Shown piece after piece: positions 14,494 to 21,564 of a stretch of DNA of 25,487 bases (the first letter of the stretch is position 1; the number at the start of each line of letters is the position of its first letter). Location: positions 1-25,487 of the forward strand of contig DAOUVA010000005.1 of assembly GCA_030667885.1 (NCBI GenBank), in the 5' to 3' direction. Source of the DNA: Phycisphaerae bacterium (lineage in GTDB: Bacteria; Planctomycetota; Phycisphaerae; Sedimentisphaerales; Anaerobacaceae). The translations under genes were made by a program, and so were the position numbers. The notes under the pieces are model-generated. The model was given only the letters and a program-made list of their open reading frames with translations. It was not told the origin of the DNA and did not search any database.

Positions 14494-16212
14494 ATGAGTC
14501 AAATAGCTGTGGAAAATAAAATGCAGCTTGGGCAGTTACTTCTTGCCCGTGGTGTTGTAACTAATGAGCAAATTGAACAGGCTTTGGCTGAACAGAAAGA
14601 AAAAGGCCATCGTAAGCTGCTTGGTGAGCTTTTAGTGGAGATGGGCTATTGTACGGAGAATCAGATAGCCTCGGCACTGGCAGAGGGCTATGGTGTGCCA
14701 TATGCTCAGGTTAGCCCGAAAATATGCGACACAAAAGCCATTGAGATTATGCCGAGAGAATTTCTCGAAGAATATGTTGTTCTGCCACTGTTTAAGGTTC
14801 ATGATGTTCTCACTGTAGCCGTTAGTGAACCGACAAACGTATTTTTAATTGATGAAATAGAGCGGATAAGCGGCTGCAAAGTTCAGATAGTCTGTTCAAC
14901 AAGTAACGACATCAAAGCCACTCTGCAGACATATTTGCCCGCTGCCAATGTCTTTGTCATTGATGACATAATCGATGATGAGGGATTGGATGATTTTACG
15001 TTGATTGAAAACATTACGCAGGATATAAGCGACCTTGAGGAGGTGGCAGGGCAATCACCTGTCGTAAAGCTCGTTAATTATCTGCTTTATAACGCCGTGC
15101 GGGAAAATGCCAGTGACATTCACATAGAGTCGGATGATAAGAAACTCCGCGTTCGCTACAGAGTCGATGGCAGGCTGTATGTGAAGCTTTGTCCTCCTTA
15201 TCAGATGCACGCCGCGATAGTTTCACGTGTTAAAATTATGGCTGAGCTGGACATTGCCCAGAGAAGGTTGCCTCAGGACGGTGGTATCCATGTTTTAGTG
15301 GAAGGCAGGCCGATCGATTTAAGGGTATCGGTTATGCCAGGCAACTTTGGCGAAAAAGTAGTGATTAGAATTATTGACCCGCAGAAGATACTTTTCAATC
15401 TTGAGTCACTTGGATTTTCCTACGGAAATCTCCAGTTGTTCAGGAAGGTAATACAATCTCCAAACGGTATAGTTTTGGTTACAGGTCCGACAGGCTCAGG
15501 TAAAAATACTACTCTTTATGCGGCACTTGTTGAGTTAAACAGCGAAGAGGTGAACATCTGCACGGTGGAAGACCCCGTGGAGTGCAATATTGAGGGAATA
15601 AATCAATTCCAGGTAAGCGAAGGGGCGGGTTTTGAATTTTCAACAGCCCTGAGAAGTTTATTAAGACAGGACCCGGATATAGTTATGGTTGGCGAAATTC
15701 GGGATAAAGCCACAGCTAATATCGCCGTACAGGCGGCGCTGACAGGTCATCTGGTTCTATCCACTCTGCATACGAATGATGCTCCCGGAGCTGTAACTCG
15801 TTTGCTCGATTTGGGCGTTGCGCCTTACCTTTTAAGTGCTTCACTTATTGCAGTCTTGGCCCAGCGACTTGTGCGGAAAATTTGCCCGAATTGTAAGACG
15901 GAGTACGAACCACCCACAAGCATAAGAAAGGTTGTTGAAAAATCAGGCATAGAAATTACAGAATTTTATCGTGGTGTAGGCTGCAAGAAATGCCGGAACA
16001 CCGGATATGTTGGCCGAATTGCCGTTCACGAGCTTTTTGTGCCGAATGAGGAAATTCTGGAAATGATTAATGAGCGGCAGAGCTTAAAGAAACTAAGAGC
16101 AACGGCGATTGAAAATGGAATGGTATGCCTGCAATCTGATGGAATCGAAAAGGTAAAGGCAGGAATTATTTCTATCGAAGAAGTATTGAGAACAGCGCAA
16201 TCGGAAATATGA
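14494..16212 (+). CDS. gspE: GspE/PilB-type assembly ATPase
   Basis: This hexameric cytoplasmic ATPase drives pilus or pseudopilus extension. The 572-residue protein has the N-terminal MshEN/GspE-N domain (QLGQLLLARGVVTNEQIEQAL, about 11-150), a linker, and the RecA-like core. Motifs are SPVVKLVNYLLYNAVRENASDIHIE (188-212), Walker A GPTGSGKN (331-338), Asp box TVEDPVE (358-364), Walker B DIVMVGEIRD (395-404) and His box TGHLVLSTLHTND (418-430). The C-terminal zinc motif has Cys464, Cys467, Cys497 and Cys500. One residue is odd: the Ser or Thr that normally follows the Walker A Lys is Asn338 (AAT, 15505-15507). The MshEN domain in some homologues binds cyclic-di-GMP, and the HD-GYP gene nearby makes that attractive here. 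The gene is 58 bases after the STAS gene. Confidence 0.95.
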   Translation: MSQIAVENKMQLGQLLLARGVVTNEQIEQALAEQKEKGHRKLLGELLVEMGYCTENQIASALAEGYGVPYAQVSPKICDTKAIEIMPREFLEEYVVLPLFKVHDVLTVAVSEPTNVFLIDEIERISGCKVQIVCSTSNDIKATLQTYLPAANVFVIDDIIDDEGLDDFTLIENITQDISDLEEVAGQSPVVKLVNYLLYNAVRENASDIHIESDDKKLRVRYRVDGRLYVKLCPPYQMHAAIVSRVKIMAELDIAQRRLPQDGGIHVLVEGRPIDLRVSVMPGNFGEKVVIRIIDPQKILFNLESLGFSYGNLQLFRKVIQSPNGIVLVTGPTGSGKNTTLYAALVELNSEEVNICTVEDPVECNIEGINQFQVSEGAGFEFSTALRSLLRQDPDIVMVGEIRDKATANIAVQAALTGHLVLSTLHTNDAPGAVTRLLDLGVAPYLLSASLIAVLAQRLVRKICPNCKTEYEPPTSIRKVVEKSGIEITEFYRGVGCKKCRNTGYVGRIAVHELFVPNEEILEMINERQSLKKLRATAIENGMVCLQSDGIEKVKAGIISIEEVLRTAQSEI

Positions 16213-16262
16213 TGCTCTTTGCTGTGTATTTTAATATATCAATAATGTGGGATAAAATATAA

Positions 16263-17528
16263 ATGACTGTTTCGCCAACAAAAATTACAGATGAGCTTGA
16301 TTCTCAAGAAAAAGGTCAGGAGTTACCACCACTTGGAAACAAGCAGGGACAAGATAGAAACGATTTTGATACATATAAAAATACCGAAACCGATTCATGT
16401 TCCGGTTCGCAAAGAGATTACGAGCATGGCCGGGCACAAGATAAAGTACCGGTGCGGCTTCAACTATGTAGATCAAAAGTTAAGCAGGATGAGCTTATAC
16501 TATTCACGACACAGTTATCTGTGATGCTTGATAGCGGAGTAGTGCTTAGCGATGCTCTTGATGCTATTGCAGAGCAGTCTGAATATGGAACGTTTAAGAT
16601 GGTAATTATGGATGTAGCGGAAACTGTCAAAAATGGAGATGAATTTTCCAGGGCATTAACTGAATACCCGAAGATTTTTAATAAAATGTTTATCAGTATG
16701 GTAAAGGCCTCGGAAGCGTCCGGCAGAATGGCTGATATGCTTACTGTGCTCAGCGGTTATCTGAATTTCGAATCCGAAACACGCAAACGCATCAAAGGTG
16801 CACTTACATATCCCTTTATCATGGCATTAATGGCAGTGGCGGCGACAGGGACGTTGATGTTTTTTGTATTACCGAGGTTTATGAGAATTTATGAATCCAA
16901 AGGGGCGGCTCTGCCGAAAATTACTCAGGTTGTAGTTGGTTTCAGTAGTTTTTTAGGCGATTTTCAATCGATGACAATATTTCTGACTGGACTGATATTG
17001 ACGTCAGTGGGATTATATTATTTCTCAGGAACTTTAACCGGCCGAAGGGTTATTGATTTCATCAAAATTCGCACACCTGTTTTGGGCACAATGTTTATTG
17101 ATACGATAGTAACTCGAAGTATGCGTATTATGGCAACAATGCTCAACACGGGTGTGAACCTGGTGGATTCGATAGTAGTAATTCAGGGATCGTGTGACAA
17201 TTACTATTTTAGACAACTTTGGACTGGAGTGAATGATAAAATTCGGGATGGTTACCAGTTATCAGAGTCCATTATGATTTCGCCCAGCAGTCAATTAATG
17301 GCGCCGGGAATTATTCAAATGCTCAAAGCAGGAGAAAAAAGCGGCAAACTTGGTGAAGTCTGTGATAAAATATCAGTCTTTTATGAGAAAAAACTTGAAT
17401 CTTCAATCAGGAACGTTATGGCACTGATAGAGCCGATAATGATAACGATCTTAGGTGGTGTTATTGGAACTATTGCCATTGCATTGTTATTGCCGGTTTT
17501 CAGGATATCAAACGTTATTGCACATTAA
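16263..17528 (+). CDS. gspF: GspF/PilC-type inner-membrane platform protein
   Basis: PilC/GspF is the membrane platform turned by the assembly ATPase. The 421-residue protein carries two GspF domains: the first at about 75-200 (LILFTTQLSVMLDSGVVLSDALDAIAEQ, ALTEYPKIFNKMFISMVKASEASG), the second at about 280-400 (RSMRIMATMLNTGVNLVDSI, MLKAGEKSGKLGEV). There are membrane segments near 181-203, 230-252 and 380-408, the last being IEPIMITILGGVIGTIAIALLLPVF, a family hallmark. In front of the first domain is a hydrophilic, low-complexity stretch of about 70 residues, longer than in most relatives. No strong ribosome site precedes the ATG at 16263. Confidence 0.93.
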   Translation: MTVSPTKITDELDSQEKGQELPPLGNKQGQDRNDFDTYKNTETDSCSGSQRDYEHGRAQDKVPVRLQLCRSKVKQDELILFTTQLSVMLDSGVVLSDALDAIAEQSEYGTFKMVIMDVAETVKNGDEFSRALTEYPKIFNKMFISMVKASEASGRMADMLTVLSGYLNFESETRKRIKGALTYPFIMALMAVAATGTLMFFVLPRFMRIYESKGAALPKITQVVVGFSSFLGDFQSMTIFLTGLILTSVGLYYFSGTLTGRRVIDFIKIRTPVLGTMFIDTIVTRSMRIMATMLNTGVNLVDSIVVIQGSCDNYYFRQLWTGVNDKIRDGYQLSESIMISPSSQLMAPGIIQMLKAGEKSGKLGEVCDKISVFYEKKLESSIRNVMALIEPIMITILGGVIGTIAIALLLPVFRISNVIAH

Positions 17529-17543
17529 AGACAAAACATAGAC

Positions 17544-17576
17544 CTTATAACGATTGATTCGGTATAAGCTCTTTTT
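17544..17576 (+). terminator. Probable intrinsic terminator after the platform gene
   Basis: CTTATA (17544-17549) and TATAAG (17563-17568) form a stem that continues, after an A-G mismatch, with CG/CG around an ATTGATT loop. CTCTTTTTATT follows. The stem is AT-rich, so efficiency may be modest. It would separate the pilus block from the downstream regulatory block. Confidence 0.45.
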
Positions 17577-17673
17577 ATTCACCTTGTAATTGATAACGCA
17601 CGCCGCATAACACCATGTCAATATAGGACTAACATTGCGATGTTGCTTTAGGGTGATATCTCTGAGTATGTTA

Positions 17674-17688
17674 ATATCTTTTAGATAT
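17674..17688 (+). promoter_or_regulatory. Palindrome upstream of the second response regulator
   Basis: ATATCT (17674-17679) and AGATAT (17683-17688) are perfect complements with a TTT centre. The 9-mer TTTAGATAT in its right half recurs as both arms of the inverted repeat at 21466-21509. It could be an operator or a small hairpin about 125 bases before the gene. Confidence 0.25.
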
Positions 17689-17813
17689 GTTTCCTTAAAG
17701 CTGCAACTGAATTCTTCCGATAAAGTGAAAACGATGGGGTGGTTTATGATGTGCCATTATGCTGTGTTATTACAAATGCAAGCCGGTTATTAAGTCTAAG
17801 GATATTGGTAAAT

Positions 17814-18251
17814 ATGAATGAGCAAATAAGCCAAAAGATTAAGTCTTTTTCAGATGAAAAAAATAAATCTGTTTCAGATATGAATCTCAAAGCTTTGGTG
17901 GTTGAGGATTTCGAGACAATGCGAAACATTATCGCTAAGGTCCTCGACAGTCTTAATATCAAGATAACCGAAGCTACAAATGGTATCGAGGCACTTAAAG
18001 TTCTTGATGATGAACCAGTGGATATAGTTTTGACCGATCTGGTCATGCCGGAGATGGACGGCTTTGAGCTGTGTGAAGAAATTCGTCGCAGACCGAATAT
18101 CCGCCATTTACCGGTCATTGTGATTTCCACACACCGTGATGCCAAATATGTTGTACAGGCGCTGCGTTGTGGAGCTGATGACTATTTAACGAAACCATTT
18201 ACCGCGGCTTTTGCTGAGCGGATTATAGAAAGGGTTTTGAGCAATGTCTGA
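17814..18251 (+). CDS. Single-domain response regulator next to the permuted CheA
   Basis: From the ATG at 17814 the protein has 145 residues; in-frame codons continue upstream to 17739, but that extension has no family resemblance and a poor ribosome site. A short hydrophilic tail (1-25) precedes a complete receiver: VVEDFE (Glu31, Asp32), the phosphoacceptor in LTDLVMPEMDG (Asp75), VISTH with Ser105, and YLTKPF (Lys127). Its stop overlaps the next start by eight bases, so it is translationally coupled to the CheA-like gene and is the obvious phosphoryl acceptor. It lacks an output domain. The overlapping arrangement resembles cheY-cheA pairs of chemosensory clusters. Confidence 0.9.
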   Translation: MNEQISQKIKSFSDEKNKSVSDMNLKALVVEDFETMRNIIAKVLDSLNIKITEATNGIEALKVLDDEPVDIVLTDLVMPEMDGFELCEEIRRRPNIRHLPVIVISTHRDAKYVVQALRCGADDYLTKPFTAAFAERIIERVLSNV

Positions 18252-20409
18252 TCCGAATACTGTTACAATAAAACAGAGCCCAAAAAGTTCCACAGGGCCC
18301 GGCCCATCAAATCAGGAGAGTATGATAGTACGTCTGAGCAGCCTGGACAATATGCTGGAACTGGCGGGGGAAGTTATTATTGTTAGCTCCAATCTCAATG
18401 CGATGAGCCGCGAAATACAGGAAGGGGCAAAGGTTTCACGTGTCCTGTCGGATAATGTCAAAGACCTGGCTATCACTTCTTCTCGGATTTCATCGGATTT
18501 ACATAATCTGGTTACTGATGTACGCACAATTGGGATGGGTGACCTATTCACACGATTCAGACGGATTGCACGCGATACCTCACGGCGTTTGGGTAAAGTG
18601 GTTCGATTTGAATTGGAAGGTGAGGACATTTGTATTGATAAAAGGACTTCGGAAAAGATATATGACCCAATCGCTCATCAGATACGCAACGCAATGGCGC
18701 ACGGCATCGAAGACAAAGAAACCCGCGTCAAGTTGGGAAAAGACCCTGTCGGAACTGTCACTGTTAGAGTCTGCAACACGGAAAACAACACAATTATTGA
18801 CGTAATAGATGATGGTGGTGGTATCGATAAAGAAAATGTACGCCGTAAAGCGTTGAAGATGGAGCTGGCTGATGAAAAAACACTTGACGGTCTTGCTGAC
18901 GAAGCTCTATTTGAATATTTGTATATTCCCGGTTTTTCAACCGCTGAACAGACCTCGGCTACTTCAGGACGAGGTGTGGGATTAGATGTTGTGCGGGACG
19001 TTATGAATCAAATTAATGGCGAAACCCGCATCGAGAGTGAAGCAGATAAGGGGACGACATTTTCTTTCATTCTGCCGAAGATAACAGCCGTAAATATTTC
19101 TGACGCATTGCTTGTTCGAGCTGAAAGAATGACTTTTGCCTTTCCGATATCATCTGTTGTGGCCTCGCAGGCCATCTCCGTTAATGAGGTGACTATTATC
19201 AGGGGGACACACCGTACAATTAAATATCTTGGAAACATTTTGCCATTGTTTGATTTGCTGGAGATTTTTGGTGAGCCGCCGGTTAAAATTCAGGACAACC
19301 AGATGCGCGTCATTATTGTTGAGTATAAAAATAAACGTGCAGCCTTTGTTGTTTCGGAGTTCATGAATCCGCAGAAAATTGTAATCTCAGAATTTGACTC
19401 CGAGATGAAGGTTCCCGGTCTTAATGGAACCGCAATACTCACCGGCAGACAGATGGGTTTGGTAATTGACCTGCCGGGATTATTTGCGCAAACATTTGGG
19501 AATGGTAAGGAAATGGATATTAGCAAATCCATCCGCATTGATAAGTGCGAAAAAAACGACTTGATGATGGATAACGAAAATACGCCGCAAACAGTTTCAG
19601 CCAGCACAGAAACTACTATACCGGCTGCTACCGAGACAGATGAATCTGTTTACGAGGGACTGGATATCGATCGACCTGATTCACAATTCCTCAAGGAAGT
19701 GGAAGTAATGCTTGCTCGACTCAGCCAGGAGCTATTTACGTTAGAGGAAAAACATGATACCGAAACCGCTGACGCTGTCTTTCGTCTTGTACATTCGATA
19801 AAGGGCAATTTAACAATGTGCGGTGCAGAGGAACCAGCTTCCATCACTCACCAGGTAGAAACGATTCTCGAACGTGCAAGACGTGGGGCACTTGAGCTGA
19901 ATGATGAAGTTTTTGACGTTTTGTTCGATGGCTCAGCATATCTTGAACAAGTCGTCCAGTCACTGCTGACGAACCAAAAGCCTCCTGTCCCGTCCGATAA
20001 ACTGATTGCAGGTATGGAAAATTTCCGTCAGGAGGAAAAGAAAATAGACCAGGATGCATCTACAGCTTCTCTCGAAAACGCTCAGCCCGTTTTGGACCCG
20101 ACAGGAGAATTTTATCTTTCCTCACGTCGTCGGGATGGAGCGGTTTTGTATCGCTGTCATATTGAATTTAATCCCGGCGACCAGCCGCATTTCCTGGTTG
20201 CATATCTGATTCTTCGGCGTCTCCAGCGGGTAGCTGACGTTCTTGGTAGTTTTCCGGCCATGGCCGACATCGAAGCCGGATTGTGCAAGGGAGGTATTGT
20301 GGTGCTTTTGACTCCACGTGACCCCAAGCCTGATTTGCTCGATACCCTCGACAAAAACTTAAAAAGGTATTACGGAGTGGAGCATTTTGAGGCTGCCACT
20401 TATGCATAA
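18244..20409 (+). CDS. CheA-like histidine kinase with permuted domains (P3-P4-P5-P1-P2-like)
   Basis: The 721-residue protein contains all the parts of a CheA kinase in an unusual order. Residues 28-95 match the dimerisation domain P3 (VRLSSLDNMLELAGEVIIVSS). Residues 95-275 are the catalytic P4: N-box HQIRNAMAHGIE with Asn149, G1 DDGGGID, G2 GRGVGLDVV from Gly242. Residues 277-420 are a CheW-like P5 (ALLVRAERMTFAFPISSVV, YLGNILPLFDLLEIF). A Ser/Thr/Glu-rich linker follows. An HPt domain resembling P1 lies at about 470-580 with the phosphoacceptor His517 in LVHSIKGN. A final domain at about 616-715 (LYRCHIEFNPGD, ILRRLQRVADVLGSFPAM) resembles CheA P2-like response-regulator docking domains. 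Canonical CheA is P1-P2-P3-P4-P5. Key residues are intact, so activity is plausible. No chemoreceptor or separate CheW is nearby. Confidence 0.88.
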   Translation: MSDPNTVTIKQSPKSSTGPGPSNQESMIVRLSSLDNMLELAGEVIIVSSNLNAMSREIQEGAKVSRVLSDNVKDLAITSSRISSDLHNLVTDVRTIGMGDLFTRFRRIARDTSRRLGKVVRFELEGEDICIDKRTSEKIYDPIAHQIRNAMAHGIEDKETRVKLGKDPVGTVTVRVCNTENNTIIDVIDDGGGIDKENVRRKALKMELADEKTLDGLADEALFEYLYIPGFSTAEQTSATSGRGVGLDVVRDVMNQINGETRIESEADKGTTFSFILPKITAVNISDALLVRAERMTFAFPISSVVASQAISVNEVTIIRGTHRTIKYLGNILPLFDLLEIFGEPPVKIQDNQMRVIIVEYKNKRAAFVVSEFMNPQKIVISEFDSEMKVPGLNGTAILTGRQMGLVIDLPGLFAQTFGNGKEMDISKSIRIDKCEKNDLMMDNENTPQTVSASTETTIPAATETDESVYEGLDIDRPDSQFLKEVEVMLARLSQELFTLEEKHDTETADAVFRLVHSIKGNLTMCGAEEPASITHQVETILERARRGALELNDEVFDVLFDGSAYLEQVVQSLLTNQKPPVPSDKLIAGMENFRQEEKKIDQDASTASLENAQPVLDPTGEFYLSSRRRDGAVLYRCHIEFNPGDQPHFLVAYLILRRLQRVADVLGSFPAMADIEAGLCKGGIVVLLTPRDPKPDLLDTLDKNLKRYYGVEHFEAATYA

Positions 20410-20427
20410 TACTTCGGGAGATATATT

Positions 20428-21351
20428 ATGGTAAAAAAAGCATTGTTCTTAAGAGACCAAGACAATACCTGCGTATTAGAGCCTTTGATAAAATGCTGTC
20501 GTCAGGAACAATTTGAGGTTGAAGAATATAATCAACCTCAAGAACATGAGGCGCTCAAGAGCTTGTTGCCTTCGACGCCCGCAGTTCTGTTCGTACCGGC
20601 GATTGAGGAGGATTGTCGGGGTGTCAAGCTGGCTCAGGATGCTCTTAACGAGAAGCTCCCTCGTGTTATTGTGCTTTATGCACCTTCTATGCCTTCCAGA
20701 GAATTCCTTTGCCTGGCGTTTAAAGAAGGTGTTGACGATATAATTTCTCTTGATGCCGACACCGAAACACTCAACTCCAAACTTAAACGTGTTGACCATA
20801 TGCTGCAGGCAAGATTAGATTCGGTGGATGCCGGCGGGCAAGGACAGCAAAAAATGAAATCGCTTCATCTTCGTTGTGAACAATTGGAATGCAAAAATGC
20901 CAAGTGGGAAGAGCGGTTGCTTGCCTTGTCTTCAACTGCAACAAGAATGGCTACAGGTCAGCTAAAACTTGCAGAAAGTGCTCCTTCTGTGCTTATTGTG
21001 GCCTCCAGCAACTCCCAGGCTTCCAGTGCAGCCGAACTGTGTCGTCGTCTTGGTTTCAATACACATCTGGCACATACTGGCAAGGATGGTTTGGGACAAA
21101 TTAGCAAGAATCCCCCACGGATCATCCTTACTGATGGCACTTTGCCGGATATGAACGCAACGGCTTTTGCCCCGGCTGCCCGCAAGGCGCTTGGCGATAA
21201 ACCGGTGGTTATAATTGCATGGTCGAGTAGCCCTGAAGCAGAGGATACTCTACTGGCTCCTGATGCAGGTATAGACGATTTTGTTCTCAAATCGACTACA
21301 AGCGAAGGTACAGGCCTTTTAGCTGCTGCACTGCTCGGTGGGCTTCGTTGA
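20428..21351 (+). CDS. Double receiver-like protein with degenerate phosphorylation sites
   Basis: The 307-residue protein seems to be two receiver folds in tandem joined by a helical linker (about 118-178, containing a Gln/Lys-rich coiled stretch). The first half (1-118) has the receiver strand pattern (ALFLRDQDN, AVLFVPAIEED, RVIVLYAPS, GVDDIISLD) but the place of the acceptor Asp is not acidic. The second half (about 184-300) reads VLIVASSNSQASSAAELCRRLGF, where the normal acidic pair is replaced by Ser residues, although an Asp remains at the acceptor site (ILTDGTLPDMN, Asp236) and a Lys near the end (FVLKS). It probably works as a protein-binding pseudo-receiver. It follows the CheA gene by 18 bases with CGGGAGA upstream. 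Confidence 0.7.
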   Translation: MVKKALFLRDQDNTCVLEPLIKCCRQEQFEVEEYNQPQEHEALKSLLPSTPAVLFVPAIEEDCRGVKLAQDALNEKLPRVIVLYAPSMPSREFLCLAFKEGVDDIISLDADTETLNSKLKRVDHMLQARLDSVDAGGQGQQKMKSLHLRCEQLECKNAKWEERLLALSSTATRMATGQLKLAESAPSVLIVASSNSQASSAAELCRRLGFNTHLAHTGKDGLGQISKNPPRIILTDGTLPDMNATAFAPAARKALGDKPVVIIAWSSSPEAEDTLLAPDAGIDDFVLKSTTSEGTGLLAAALLGGLR

Positions 21352-21465
21352 AAGCTTACTCTTACATCCGATAAAATACATTGAGTGTAAACAAAGACTC
21401 CTTGTTATATAACATCGCCCCAATCAAAAACGCCCCGGATATTACTGAAACAGTTGTAGAAATTG

Positions 21466-21509
21466 TTTAGATATGGATAAATCGGCAAATACACGTTAAA
21501 ATATCTAAA
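21466..21509 (+). promoter_or_regulatory. Spaced inverted repeat upstream of the DUF3616-like gene
   Basis: TTTAGATAT (21466-21474) and ATATCTAAA (21501-21509) are perfect nine-base complements, 26 bases apart. The right arm is followed by A residues, not T, so it is not a terminator for the upstream operon. The same 9-mer is in the palindrome at 17674-17688. A regulator-binding site is one possibility; chance in AT-rich DNA is another. Confidence 0.3.
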
Positions 21510-21530
21510 AAATCGACAGTAAGTATTTTA

Positions 21531-21536
21531 TATAAT
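21531..21536 (+). promoter_or_regulatory. Candidate -10 element for the DUF3616-like gene
   Basis: TATAAT lies 29 bases before the ATG at 21565. No good -35 hexamer stands at the right distance (TCGACA at 21513 is only 12 bases away), so this is a weak candidate. Confidence 0.25.
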
Positions 21537-21564
21537 AAGCTAAATTCTCAGTGGAGTATGTGAA

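Noticed and set aside
17739..17813. Upstream start for the second receiver gene
   Set aside because: The extra 25 residues do not resemble a receiver N-terminus and contain no ribosome site near 17739; ATG 17814 begins a normal leader into the receiver fold.
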